The notes beneath the pieces were generated by a model, which was not told the DNA's origin, ran no database searches, and saw only the letters and a program-made list of their open reading frames with translations. Source: Candidatus Halobonum tyrrellensis G22 (GTDB lineage Archaea > Halobacteriota > Halobacteria > Halobacteriales > Haloferacaceae). From it: a DNA stretch of 64,000 nt. Below, piece by piece: positions 34,796 through 43,945 of the stretch. A program made the position numbers and the translations under genes. The first letter of the stretch is position 1. Every line of letters begins with the position of its first letter. The stretch covers positions 62,001 through 126,000 of the forward strand of contig NZ_ASGZ01000005.1 of the NCBI RefSeq assembly GCF_000495475.1, in the 5' to 3' direction.

Positions 34796-35554
34796 ATGCG
34801 CGAGTTCGAGTTCGTCGTCACGTACGACGAGGGCGCGGACGACCTGATGGACGTCTACATCGACAACCCGAGTCTCTCGTCGCACACGCGTTCGTGTCAC
34901 GTCACCGGGAACACGATGTGGCGAGTCGACGAGGTTACCGGACCCCGTGAGGCGCTCGGGGCGTACGACCGGGCGCTGGAGGGGCTCTCGCGGTGTTCGA
35001 GCCTCCGAGGGATGGGCGGCTGCGAGGTCGACTGGGAGTACGAGGTGCTCGGGTCGTACCCGACCGGCCGGGTAGTGTACTCGCGGCAGTCGGAGGGCCG
35101 GGGCTGTCGGTCCATCCCGTACCTCGCGGCGGAATACCTCGGCGACGGCCTGCTCCTCCGGGCGCGACAGCGGCACGGGGAGTACCGGTGGCAGATTCTC
35201 GCGGCCGACGACGCGGCGATGAGCGACGTGTACGACGAACTCGACCGCAACCTCCGCGAGGGGCTCACGCTGGAGTTCGACCGCGTCGAACACGCGTCCG
35301 ACTGGCACGATCGCCGGCCGGCGGCGCCGGCGCTGTCGGTCGAACAGCGCGAGGCGATCGAACTCGCGGTCGCGTACGGCTACTACGAACGGCCCCGGCG
35401 CGCCTCGCTCCAAGAGATCGCGGACTCCGAGGGGCTCCCGACGTCGACACTCCAGTACCGGGTCACGCGGGCGGAAGCGGGGCTCGCACGGGCGTTTCTC
35501 GCCGACGAGGCGGGCGCCCCCGCCCGGTCGCCGGCGGCCACGGGATCCGACTGA
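34796..35554 (+). CDS. HTH-10 (Bat-type) transcriptional regulator
   Basis: A 252-residue regulator. The N-terminal haloarchaeal sensory domain begins REFEFVVTYDEGADDLMD and contains SCHVTGNTMWRVDEVTG. The HTH-10 domain is at about 185-240 (LSVEQREAIELAVAYGYYER, SLQEIADSEGLPTSTLQYRV). The ATG at 34796 is used because the domain begins directly there; the preceding open frame is arginine/proline-rich. The amidohydrolase at 35682 follows in the same direction and may be its target. Confidence 0.88.
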   Translation: MREFEFVVTYDEGADDLMDVYIDNPSLSSHTRSCHVTGNTMWRVDEVTGPREALGAYDRALEGLSRCSSLRGMGGCEVDWEYEVLGSYPTGRVVYSRQSEGRGCRSIPYLAAEYLGDGLLLRARQRHGEYRWQILAADDAAMSDVYDELDRNLREGLTLEFDRVEHASDWHDRRPAAPALSVEQREAIELAVAYGYYERPRRASLQEIADSEGLPTSTLQYRVTRAEAGLARAFLADEAGAPARSPAATGSD

Positions 35555-35681
35555 CGCCGCCGGTCGTAACCCGATCGTGCATCGCACGCTTCGTCCCCGC
35601 ACTCGTGTTATTTCTACTATACGTCGGTTGGAACATTCCGAACGCGGATGTACCTCCGTCCACCCCCGAGGGCCGACTGCA

Positions 35682-37178
35682 ATGACAGAGGACGAAGCCG
35701 CAGGCGGAACCGGATCGGACGTCTCCCGACGGGACTATGTCAAACTCGGCGGCGCTGCGCTCGCGGGCCTCTCGTTCGCGTCGCTCGGCGGCGCGGTGTC
35801 CGGCGACGACGGCGGCGCCGACGCGGGGGCCGGGGAGGGTGACGGCTCGGGGAACCCACTCCTGATCGAGGACGGCACTGTCGTCACGGTCGACCCCGAC
35901 TACGGGATCCTCCACGACGCCGACGTGTTCGTTCGCGATGGCCGGATCGAACTGATCGGCGAGAGCGTCGACGCCCCGGCGGCGGACGTCGTTGACGCGA
36001 GCGACTCGATCGTCGTCCCGGGGTTCGTCAACGCCCACCTCCACACGTGGGAGTCGAGCGTCCGCGGGATCGCCGGTGACTGGACGTTCCAAGAGTACCT
36101 CGTGAAGATGCTCGGTGAGATCAGTAGCCACTACCGGCCCGAGGACGCGTACCTCGGCAACCTCTTCGGCGCCGTCCAGCAGCTCAATGCCGGCACGACG
36201 ACGGTGCTCGACTGGTTCCACATCGCCAACACGCCCGAACACACCGACCGCGCCATCGACGGACTCCGCGATGCCGGCATCCGGTCGCTGTTCGCACACG
36301 GCCCGCCCGGCGACGATAGCGCGCGGTGGTGGGAGAACAGTAGCGTCACCCACCCCGACGACGTCCGGCGGCTCGCGACGGAGCGCTTCCCGAGCGACGA
36401 CGGCCTGCGCACGCTCGCGATGGGGATCCGCGGGCCCGACTACTCGACCGACGAGGTGGTCGCGTCGGACATCGAACTCGCGCGCGAACTCGGCGTCCCG
36501 GCGTCGATGCACGTCGGCTCGCTAGGCTCCGGCGGCGTCGCGAAACTGGACGAACTCGGCCTGCTCGGTGACGACCTCAACTACGTCCACGGCAACCGGC
36601 TGACGGACGAGGAGTTCCGGCTCATCGGCGAGTCGGGCGGGTCGGTGTCGACGACCCCGGAGGTCGAACTCCAGATGGGGATGGGGATGCCGGCGCTCGG
36701 TGACGCACTCGAGGCGGGCGCGGTCCCGTCGGTCGGCGTCGACGTCGTTTCGAACGTGAGCGACGATATGTTCACGCAGACGCGGATGGCGCTGCAGGTC
36801 CAGCGCGGGCTCGCCAACCAGCCGGTCGTCGAGCGTGGCGAGCAGATCCAGTCGGTGTCACCGACCGTCCACCGCGCGCTGGAGTTCGCGACCATCGAAG
36901 GCGCGCGCGCGCTGGGGCTCGCGGACGAGATCGGGTCACTGACGCCCGGCAAGCGCGCCGACATCACCCTGATCGACACGGACGACCTCAACACCGCACC
37001 GGTCCACGACCCCGTCGAGACGGTCGTCCTCCAGTCCGGCATCGGCAACGTCGACACCGTCATCGTCGACGGGACCGTCGTCAAGCGGAACGGGCTGATC
37101 CACAACCCGACTGCGGCGAACCACCTCGACCGGCTGGAGGCGTCCGGCCGGCGGATCCTCCGCCGGAGCGACCTGTAG
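35682..37178 (+). CDS. Tat-exported amidohydrolase (cytosine-deaminase/chlorohydrolase-like)
   Basis: A 498-residue metal-dependent hydrolase. SRRDYVKLGGAALAGLSFAS at 15-34 is a Tat signal without a lipobox, followed by an acidic linker to about 57. Metal-binding HxH is H119/H121 in VNAHLHTWES; later ligands lie in SMHVGS, YVHGN and GVDVVSN. The C-terminal ALGLADEIGSLTPGKRADI is typical of the family. Export is unusual for such deaminase/dechlorinase-like enzymes, which are mostly cytoplasmic. A TATA-like TTATTTCTACTATA lies around 35608-35621. The substrate is unknown. It is related to the amidohydrolase at 42491-43945. Confidence 0.88.
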   Translation: MTEDEAAGGTGSDVSRRDYVKLGGAALAGLSFASLGGAVSGDDGGADAGAGEGDGSGNPLLIEDGTVVTVDPDYGILHDADVFVRDGRIELIGESVDAPAADVVDASDSIVVPGFVNAHLHTWESSVRGIAGDWTFQEYLVKMLGEISSHYRPEDAYLGNLFGAVQQLNAGTTTVLDWFHIANTPEHTDRAIDGLRDAGIRSLFAHGPPGDDSARWWENSSVTHPDDVRRLATERFPSDDGLRTLAMGIRGPDYSTDEVVASDIELARELGVPASMHVGSLGSGGVAKLDELGLLGDDLNYVHGNRLTDEEFRLIGESGGSVSTTPEVELQMGMGMPALGDALEAGAVPSVGVDVVSNVSDDMFTQTRMALQVQRGLANQPVVERGEQIQSVSPTVHRALEFATIEGARALGLADEIGSLTPGKRADITLIDTDDLNTAPVHDPVETVVLQSGIGNVDTVIVDGTVVKRNGLIHNPTAANHLDRLEASGRRILRRSDL

Positions 37179-37257
37179 GGCGGCCCCGGGACGAGCCGGT
37201 CCACCGCTCCGCCCCGCCGATCCGAACGGCCGGTCGCCTCGAATCCGAACGGTCCGT

Positions 37258-37460
37258 TCACGACTCCACTACGAGGGCGGCAGGCAGGCCGCCGGGGCGA
37301 ACACGAGCGGCAGGTACAACCCGGCGCCCGCGCTGTCGCTGCCGGCTACGGTCGGCAAGTGGGAGGAGAAGGAACGGCATCCGATCCCGGTTACCCGTCG
37401 ACGACGACACCGTCACGTTCTGCCTCCTTGCTGATCTGCACACGCGTGTTTCGACGAAAC
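37258..37460 (+). pseudogene. Frame-broken fragment of an unidentified gene
   Basis: The plus strand reads HYEGGRQAAGANTSGRYNPA...LSLPATVGKWEEKERHPIP, then in another frame VDDDTVTFCLLADLHTRV, then FDETAHSAAYLPR. Each piece looks coding but the frame changes twice. No family is recognised. From 37461 to 37625 I see nothing further. Confidence 0.35.
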
Positions 37461-37625
37461 GGCCCACTCGGCGGCGTACTTGCCGAGAGGAGTGTGGTGA
37501 TGTCGTATCCCGAAATCGAATGAAGGACGGCGCCGACCGGGTCCCGGTCGTACAACACGTTCGCTTGTGCCCGAGTCGTGGCGTTTCGGCCTCTTCAAGT
37601 ACACGTCACGAGTGCGTGATCGTCG

Positions 37626-38537
37626 TTACGAGAGATGCCGGCATAGCGCCTCACTAACCTCGTCACGTTCGTGATGTACCCAATGGGACGCGTCAGGGAA
37701 CGTCCGTAGCCGGCCGTCTTCGCAGTAGTCGACGCTTCGTTCGGCCATCGAGGGACGGAGCGCTATGTCGTCTTCACCCCAACAGATCAGCGTCGGCCGA
37801 GTAACGGTGTCGCGCGGTGGACCGTCCGACCGACGGAATCCGCGATACCAGTTGATTCTCGGTGTGACTCCAGTGTGGCGCCAAGCGGCCTTGTAGCAGG
37901 CGATCGTCTCGTCGTCGAACGTTCCGGGGTTGGACGTTATCTCGAGCGAATCGACCAGATTGGCCATATCGTTCCGAGCCAACAGCCACTCGGGGAGCCT
38001 CGGCACCTGGTAGAACCAGACGTACCAACTCCGTGCGATCTGCTCGGGACTGAACCGTAACGTCTCCCGATACACGGTCGGATGTGGGACGTTGAGTATC
38101 CCGAGTCGATCGACCACGGAGGGGTGTCGGAGTGCGACGTTCCACGCGACGAACCCACCGAAGTCGTGGCCGACGACGTGAGCCGACTCGCGTCCCTCAC
38201 TCCGGATCAGTTCGCGCACGTCAGCGACGAGTTCCGACTGTCGATAGGCGTCGATCCCGTCGGGTGCGTCGCTCAGGTTACAGCCCCGCTGGTCGGGGAC
38301 GACCACGCGGAAATCGGCCTCGACGAGCGAACGGATCTGATCGCGCCAGCCGTACCAGAAATCGGGATGTCCGTGCAGGAGGACGACCAGTGGCGCGTCG
38401 GGGTCGCCGGCGGCGACGACGTGTAACTGCACGTCGTTGATGTCGCGATAGGTGGACTCGACGCCCTGGTCGGTGAGTAGCGATGCATCCGTGTCCGGAA
38501 CCGTCTCCGTGGTCGTGGGTGGTTTCGTTGTCGACAT
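37626..38537 (-). CDS. Alpha/beta hydrolase, epoxide-hydrolase/haloalkane-dehalogenase-like
   Basis: A 303-residue hydrolase. The oxyanion motif HGHPDFWYGWR is at 55-65, the nucleophile Asp125 in GHDFGG (the pattern of epoxide hydrolases and dehalogenases), and the catalytic His in DASHWVHHE near 284-286. A cap-domain Tyr is in SWYVWFYQVP. It is cytoplasmic and of usual length. The ATG at 38537 is chosen because upstream codons are not protein-like. It is convergent with the amidohydrolase relic region and follows the HTH-10 gene on the same strand. The epoxide or halide substrate is unknown. Confidence 0.88.
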   Translation of the reverse strand: MSTTKPPTTTETVPDTDASLLTDQGVESTYRDINDVQLHVVAAGDPDAPLVVLLHGHPDFWYGWRDQIRSLVEADFRVVVPDQRGCNLSDAPDGIDAYRQSELVADVRELIRSEGRESAHVVGHDFGGFVAWNVALRHPSVVDRLGILNVPHPTVYRETLRFSPEQIARSWYVWFYQVPRLPEWLLARNDMANLVDSLEITSNPGTFDDETIACYKAAWRHTGVTPRINWYRGFRRSDGPPRDTVTRPTLICWGEDDIALRPSMAERSVDYCEDGRLRTFPDASHWVHHERDEVSEALCRHLS

Positions 38538-38674
38538 CGTGGTAGCCGTGGGTGAAGATGCGAGACGGAGTTGAATACGAGAACTGCCACATCGGTGTGG
38601 CTCCTTTTGAATCCTCGATCGCAACCGCGGTCTGGTGGGGTCAGTGCGTCGCCACGGCAGGTGAGAAGCGGGAG

Positions 38675-39331
38675 TCAGTGAACGAGTTCGGTGAACACGC
38701 GTTCTTCGGCTTTCCGAAGGTGTTCCCCGACCGTTCCGGGGGAGATACCGATAGCCTCGCCGATCTCTTCGAGAGACGATTGGCGGGGGTCACTGTAGTA
38801 CCCCAGATCGACTGCCGTCTCGAGCACCTCCTCTTGTCTCGATGTGATCACCCTGTTGACCGACGATGCGTCGGCTTCGTAATCACCCATCTTGAGAACG
38901 TCGAACGTGAGTTGGTCCATCTCGTCGGCGTACTCGTACAGTTTGCTGAACGTCTCGTCGGTTCCGATGTACGTGACTTTAAGCTGGTTATCGGACGTGA
39001 AGCGAATAGGAGTCTCGACCACCAGAAGCGTCTCCCGTTGTAGTTCGAGCGACCGGCGAACCGCGTCCGTCGGTTCGAACTGACTCACGGCCATCCACCG
39101 GGTATCGCCGGCGGTGAGATAGCTGACGACGTGCGGAGACCCCTCCATGATCTGTTCGTATCGGTCCTTACTGCCGCTCGCCTCGGCAAACAGGAGGACG
39201 GTGTCGTCATCGAGCAGTTCGATATGGTGAATGGCTCTTCGATTAATAGACGGGTCGTCCGCCAGTTCTCTCCCGAGCGGATGGAACGCCCTCCCTCCAT
39301 CTGGTTTGACCAGCACTGTGAGATATCGCAT
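38675..39331 (-). CDS. HTH-10 (Bat-type) transcriptional regulator
   Basis: A 218-residue regulator. The N-terminal sensory domain starts MRYLTVLVKPDGGRAFHPLG. The HTH-10 domain is at about 155-212 (ITSRQEEVLETAVDLGYYSD, SLEEIGEAIGISPGTVGEHL). The start at 39331 is taken from family homology. It is divergent from the NuoCD paralogue gene with 113 bp between starts and upstream of the epoxide-hydrolase-like gene, either of which could be its target. Confidence 0.88.
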   Translation of the reverse strand: MRYLTVLVKPDGGRAFHPLGRELADDPSINRRAIHHIELLDDDTVLLFAEASGSKDRYEQIMEGSPHVVSYLTAGDTRWMAVSQFEPTDAVRRSLELQRETLLVVETPIRFTSDNQLKVTYIGTDETFSKLYEYADEMDQLTFDVLKMGDYEADASSVNRVITSRQEEVLETAVDLGYYSDPRQSSLEEIGEAIGISPGTVGEHLRKAEERVFTELVH

Positions 39332-39444
39332 ACAGCGACCAGGTGTGCGCGGAGGTAAACAGCTACGGCTTCTACCACATAAACGACACCACGGATGAGG
39401 CAGCGTGCCTACTGAGCCACGCCGGAAACCGATACCCGTCGACA

Positions 39445-41085
39445 ATGCAACGGCAGAGACGCTCGACCACCGACCAGTTCGTAAACGAGGTGGTCACAGC
39501 CCTCCCGGACGACGCCATCGTCAGCCGTGAGTCCCACGGGAACGCTCCCGCACTCGTGATTCGGGCCGACCACGTTCGGAAGGTCCTCTCGACAGTTCGC
39601 TCCGAGGCAGGACTCGACCACTGCTCGTGTGTGACCGCCCAGGAGTACGACGACCGCTTCGAGACGGTGTATCACCTCACCAGCTACGACGACCGGACGC
39701 GCGAGCTGTCGGTCGTCGTCCCGACGACAAACGACGATCCGGTCAGCGAGTCGGCCGCCCCGGTGTACCGGACGGCCGAGTGGCACGAACGGGAGGCGTA
39801 CGACCTCGTGGGCATCGAGTACGAGGACCACCCCGACCTCCGGCGCATTCTGCTTCCGGAGACGTGGCAGGGCCACCCGCTCCGGACGGAGTACGACCAG
39901 GACCAGCCTCAGGTCGTGACGCTCCGCGAGCACGCCAACCCCGTCCGGAACGACAGTCGGCAAGGCGATACGATGTTCCTCAACATCGGGCCGCACCATC
40001 CGTCGACCCACGGTGTGCTCCACCTGGAGGCGGTCCTCGACGGCGAACGGGTGGCGGACGTCGAACCGGACATCGGCTACATCCACCGGTGTGAGGAACA
40101 GATGTGCCAGCGGGGCACCTACCGCCACCAGATCATGCCCTATCCCGACCGCTGGGATTGGGGTGGCGCGGGGCTGCTCAACGAGTGGGCCTACGCCCGC
40201 GTCATCGAGGACCTCGCGGATATCGACGTTCCGGAGTACGCCAAGGTCATCCGGACGATGAGCGCCGAACTGTCGCGCATCCTCTCGCACCTGCTAGCCA
40301 CTGCCATGTACGCTCTGGACGTCAGCGGCGAGTTCACTGCCGCCTTCATGTACGGTTTCCGGGACCGGGAGGTCGTCCAAGACCTCCTAGAGGATCTGAC
40401 CGGCCAGCGGATGATGTTTAACTACTTCCGGGTCGGCGGCGTCGTCTGGGACCTCCCCGAACCTCGCGAGGAGTTCTTCGAGGACGTGCGTGCGTTCACG
40501 GACGTCCTCCCACGGAAGCTAGAGGAGTATCACAACTTGCTTACGAGCAACGAAGTCTTCCAGGTTCGCTGTGTCGACACCGGTGAACTGCCGCCGGAAG
40601 TCGCCAAACAGTACGGCTGTACGGGGCCGGTCGCCCGCGGCTCCGGCATCGACTACGACCTCCGGCGGGACGACTCCTACGGCTACTACGACCGCTTGGA
40701 GTGGGATGTCGTCACCGAAGACGGATGTGACAACTTCGCCCGCGTACTCGTCCGCTTACGGGAGATCGAGGAGTCGGCAGCCATCGTGGAACAGTGCGTA
40801 GACCTGCTCGAAGACTGGCCGACCGAGGAGCGGGTCTGTCAGGCCAACGTCCCGCGGACGCTGAAGCCCTCGGGCGAGTGTTACAGAGCCGTCGAGGGTG
40901 CCAAGGGCGAACTCGGGATCTACATCCGTGCCGACGGCACCGAGACCCCCGCCCGGTTCAAGATCCGCGGGCCGTCGTTCTCGAATCTGTCGGCGCTGCC
41001 GGCGATGGCGGAGGGGGAGTACGTCCCCGACCTCGTCGCGACCCTCGGGAGCCTCGACACCATCATGGGGGAGGTGGACCGGTGA
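39445..41085 (+). CDS. NuoCD-like fused NADH-quinone oxidoreductase subunit, stand-alone paralogue
   Basis: A 546-residue fusion. NuoC part (about 1-165): EREAYDLVGIEYEDHPDLRR and ILLPETWQGHPLR. NuoD part (about 175-546): NIGPHHPSTHGVLH, GYIHRCEEQM, RVGGVVWDLPEP, and the C-terminal SLDTIMGEVDR. It lacks the flanking nuoA, B, H-N genes that form complex I operons, so it is an extra copy. The next gene, a zinc-finger protein, overlaps by 4 nt. In complex I this subunit forms the quinone pocket with NuoB; a lone copy might swap into the complex under some condition or be a leftover. The ATG at 39445 is chosen from NuoC homology; earlier in-frame codons overlap the HTH-10 promoter. Confidence 0.9.
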   Translation: MQRQRRSTTDQFVNEVVTALPDDAIVSRESHGNAPALVIRADHVRKVLSTVRSEAGLDHCSCVTAQEYDDRFETVYHLTSYDDRTRELSVVVPTTNDDPVSESAAPVYRTAEWHEREAYDLVGIEYEDHPDLRRILLPETWQGHPLRTEYDQDQPQVVTLREHANPVRNDSRQGDTMFLNIGPHHPSTHGVLHLEAVLDGERVADVEPDIGYIHRCEEQMCQRGTYRHQIMPYPDRWDWGGAGLLNEWAYARVIEDLADIDVPEYAKVIRTMSAELSRILSHLLATAMYALDVSGEFTAAFMYGFRDREVVQDLLEDLTGQRMMFNYFRVGGVVWDLPEPREEFFEDVRAFTDVLPRKLEEYHNLLTSNEVFQVRCVDTGELPPEVAKQYGCTGPVARGSGIDYDLRRDDSYGYYDRLEWDVVTEDGCDNFARVLVRLREIEESAAIVEQCVDLLEDWPTEERVCQANVPRTLKPSGECYRAVEGAKGELGIYIRADGTETPARFKIRGPSFSNLSALPAMAEGEYVPDLVATLGSLDTIMGEVDR

Positions 41086-41381
41086 CGACGCCCTCCTCGA
41101 CGCTGCGGGGGAGCGACGCCGGCCAGCGGGTGACCTGCATCGCCTGCGGCGAGACGCTCGACCGCGGGGACGCCCGCGAGTACGACAAACACGGTGATCG
41201 CTGGGACCGCGAGGGCAAGCAGTTCGAGTACCTCTGTAAGCCCTGTCACCGCGAGTGCTGTCATCGGAACCGCGAGGGACTCGAGGAGGCGCTCGTGGCG
41301 GCCGGCGCCGGCCGAACCGACCGTAAGACGTTCCTCGAACGGTTCTGCGAGGTATCGACCGACGACGAGACCATCGACTGA
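41082..41381 (+). CDS. Small zinc-ribbon protein (DUF7562-like)
   Basis: A 99-residue protein from a GTG that overlaps the NuoCD stop (GTGA). CIACGE and CKPCHRECC give two CxxC knuckles for one zinc site, with the strongly conserved YDKHGDRWDREGKQFEYLC between them. Haloarchaeal proteins of this type are known only as a domain of unknown function. Tight coupling to the NuoCD paralogue suggests a joint role, for example in assembly. Confidence 0.75.
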   Translation: MTTPSSTLRGSDAGQRVTCIACGETLDRGDAREYDKHGDRWDREGKQFEYLCKPCHRECCHRNREGLEEALVAAGAGRTDRKTFLERFCEVSTDDETID

Positions 41382-41394
41382 GAAACCCGATCAG

Positions 41395-42069
41395 ATGAAC
41401 CCCAACCACGACCGAAACGATGCCGACGCGGCCGCGAACCGGCCGATGTCGGTTTCGGAGATCAAGGACTCGTACGCCGAATACGCGGACCGGATGCGCC
41501 GCTTCGAATGGATCGACCGTATCGTCGTAGGTCGCTATCGTCGGGATCGATTCGGAGACGTCGAAGGGAGAGTGTTGGACGTCGCCTGTGGGACGGGAAC
41601 GAACTTTCGGTATCTCCCCGACACGGTCGACCTCGTCGGTATCGACGTCAGTCCGGAGATGCTGGCGAACGCCGAGGACCACCTCGCCGAGCTAGCGATC
41701 GAAGGGTCCCTCCGGGAGATGGACGCACAGGAACTCGAATTCGCCGACGACAGCTTCGACGCGGTGATATCCGCGCTGTCGACCTGTACGTTCCCCGATC
41801 CCGTCGCTGCGCTGCGTGAGATGGGCCGTGTCTGCAAGCCCGAGGGAACGATTCGCTTGGTCGAACACGGACACAGTGACGTGAGACCGATCGCGAGGTA
41901 CCAGGAGTGGCGTGCCGACGCCCACTACGCCGAGACCGGCTGTCGGTGGACCCAAGAACCGCGCGAACTCGTCTCCGAGGCGGGCCTCGAAGTGCGGGAC
42001 ACCACCACCGCGCTGTTCGGCACGATCACCACGTTCGAGCTAGCCCCGAACCGGTGTGAGCGACGATGA
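41395..42069 (+). CDS. SAM-dependent class I methyltransferase
   Basis: A 224-residue methyltransferase. Motif I is VLDVACGTGTNF near 63-74, an acidic post-I residue in LVGIDVSPEML, and motif IV-like DSFDAVISALSTC. It resembles the UbiE/phosphatidylethanolamine-N-methyltransferase type, acting perhaps on a quinone or small molecule. The ATG at 41395 is 13 nt after the zinc-finger stop, and its end overlaps the next gene by 4 nt, so it is in the operon with NuoCD. Co-location with a complex I subunit makes a quinone substrate an attractive but unproven guess. Confidence 0.85.
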   Translation: MNPNHDRNDADAAANRPMSVSEIKDSYAEYADRMRRFEWIDRIVVGRYRRDRFGDVEGRVLDVACGTGTNFRYLPDTVDLVGIDVSPEMLANAEDHLAELAIEGSLREMDAQELEFADDSFDAVISALSTCTFPDPVAALREMGRVCKPEGTIRLVEHGHSDVRPIARYQEWRADAHYAETGCRWTQEPRELVSEAGLEVRDTTTALFGTITTFELAPNRCERR

Positions 42070-42386
42070 TCGAACCGACGTCGGGGTCGCTGGAGTGGCT
42101 GGCCGTCGGGTGCCTCCTGACGATCGCGGGAGCGCTGATCAGGTTCCGCGGGTGGACGTTCCTCCTCGCGGGCTACGACGAGACTGCGCCCGTTCCGGAG
42201 AGCGTGGTGCAGAACGTGGCGGGGAACACCGTCCTCCGTGTCGGCATCGCCGTCCTCGTGGTCGGCGTACTCGAAACCGTGACGACTCCGCCGTCGTCTC
42301 TCGGCGTCCTGGTCGGAGCCGCGATCGGACTGGACGTGCTGCGACTCATCTACCGACTGAACACGTGGTCGTCACGGACGACCTGA
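42066..42386 (+). CDS. Small membrane protein (DUF3784-like)
   Basis: A 106-residue protein with three hydrophobic segments (WLAVGCLLTIAGALIRF, TVLRVGIAVLVVGVLETV, LGVLVGAAIGLDVLRLIY) and a polar loop FRGWTFLLAGYDETAPVPES, reminiscent of DUF3784-type proteins. The start overlaps the methyltransferase stop (ATGA). It is the last gene of the nuoCD operon. Function unknown. Confidence 0.7.
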   Translation: MIEPTSGSLEWLAVGCLLTIAGALIRFRGWTFLLAGYDETAPVPESVVQNVAGNTVLRVGIAVLVVGVLETVTTPPSSLGVLVGAAIGLDVLRLIYRLNTWSSRTT

Positions 42387-42490
42387 AGCGATGCTGACGA
42401 CCGCACCGACGGCCAGGTCTCCGCGCTACCCGTCCGTCGAGGATCCCCCTCCCGAACTGCTTTCACAGTTCGACCGGTGTGCGTCGAACG

Positions 42491-43945
42491 ATGACTGACC
42501 TCCTGATTCACGATGCGGTCGTCGTTACGCTGAATCGAGAGGATCAGATCCTGAAAGACGGCTCCGTTCGAGTCACGGATGGAACCATCTCGTCGGTCGC
42601 ACCGACCGAGCCTGGTGACCGAGACTCGACCGCGGAGCACGTGATCGACGCCAGCGGCAAGGTCGTGATTCCCGGCCTCATCGACGCCCATCGCCACACG
42701 GATTTCACGCTCGTCCAAGGCCTCTTCAGCGAACTCGGCGGCGGTGAGTTGCTCGAAGAAGCCCTCGCGTTGTACCACACCGCCGAATCGACCCTGGGTG
42801 ACTCGTTCTTCGAAGCGGCGTGGCAACTCGCCTGCCTGCGGCAACTCACGCACGGGGTCACGACCGTCAACGCGATGGATTTCACCCCGGCACTCGGGGC
42901 GGAAGCGATCGGCGAGTCCGGGTTACGCGGCGTGATCGGACCGGAGCTCGCGGACTTTCTCACGCCCGCATCCGCGGACGACCAACTCACGGCCGCCCGT
43001 CGATTCATCGAAACCCACCACGACACCTACGAGGGACGTGTCACCGCGAGTATCGCGCCGGGCGGTGAAGCCGGCTGTTCACGGCGACTCTGGGAGGGGG
43101 TGGCCGAGCTTCGAGCCGACTACCCCGAACTGCGGCTTCACACGCACCTGTACGACTCCGCCGAAGCCGATACGATGGCCGCGGGGAGCGGCGCTGACGA
43201 CCCACTCGACTTGCTCGACCGGTACGGCCTCCTCGACGAGCGGACGCTGCTCACCCACCTGTTGCACGCGGACCGGGACGATGCGCGGCGGATCGCCGAC
43301 GCGGGTGCACACGTGCTTCACTGCCCGACCGTCTACAGTTACTTCCAAGCCGGAGAGCGAACCTGGTTCCCGCTCCCGGCGCTCCAACGGTTCGGTGCGA
43401 ACGTCGTTATCGGCCTCGACGACCCGTTCTGGTTCGACTCCTGGGACCTCGTGCAGGAAGCCAAACACGCCCGGCTGTTGTCGAACTTCGAGTACGGAGC
43501 CCAGCGATGGTCCTCGTACGATCTGCTCAGAATGCTCACCATCGACGCCGCACGCGCACTCGGACTCGACGACCGGGTCGGCAGCGTCGAACCCGGAAAA
43601 CGCGCCGACCTCGTCGTTATCGACGTCGATACCCCACGCCACCAGCCGTACAGCAATCTTCCATCGGTACTGACGAACACGGTAACGGCGGGGGATATCG
43701 AGACGGTCGTCGTCGACGGTGAGGTCCTCGTGGAGGACCGCGCGGTCGAATCGATGGACGTAGAGCGCGTGCGCGAAGCCGCGACGCGACAGCGCGAACG
43801 ACTCCAGGCGCACACCGGTTGGGAGACGTCACTCGGCGGCAGTACACCGCCGGACGGATCGATACTCCGGCGTGTCTCCGCACGACCCCTGCTGAGAGCG
43901 ATGAAGCAGTACGGCCGCGGAGTCGTCACCCGACACACGTGGTGA
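42491..43945 (+). CDS. Cytoplasmic amidohydrolase (cytosine-deaminase/chlorohydrolase-like)
   Basis: A 484-residue metal-dependent hydrolase. HxH is H67/H69 in LIDAHRHTDF; further ligands lie in LHTHLYDS, LTHLLHAD and IGLDDPFW. The C-terminal composite domain RVGSVEPGKRADLVVID is diagnostic for the family. It lacks the Tat signal of the relative at 35682-37178. Substrates of this family include guanine, cytosine, S-adenosylhomocysteine and triazines; none is indicated here. It is separated from the NuoCD operon by 104 bp. Confidence 0.88.
   Translation: MTDLLIHDAVVVTLNREDQILKDGSVRVTDGTISSVAPTEPGDRDSTAEHVIDASGKVVIPGLIDAHRHTDFTLVQGLFSELGGGELLEEALALYHTAESTLGDSFFEAAWQLACLRQLTHGVTTVNAMDFTPALGAEAIGESGLRGVIGPELADFLTPASADDQLTAARRFIETHHDTYEGRVTASIAPGGEAGCSRRLWEGVAELRADYPELRLHTHLYDSAEADTMAAGSGADDPLDLLDRYGLLDERTLLTHLLHADRDDARRIADAGAHVLHCPTVYSYFQAGERTWFPLPALQRFGANVVIGLDDPFWFDSWDLVQEAKHARLLSNFEYGAQRWSSYDLLRMLTIDAARALGLDDRVGSVEPGKRADLVVIDVDTPRHQPYSNLPSVLTNTVTAGDIETVVVDGEVLVEDRAVESMDVERVREAATRQRERLQAHTGWETSLGGSTPPDGSILRRVSARPLLRAMKQYGRGVVTRHTW

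Noticed and set aside
37446-37458. GTTTC-GAC-GAAAC palindrome
   Set aside because: The spacer is only 3 bases and it lies within a decayed coding fragment. Not counted with the N7 family.
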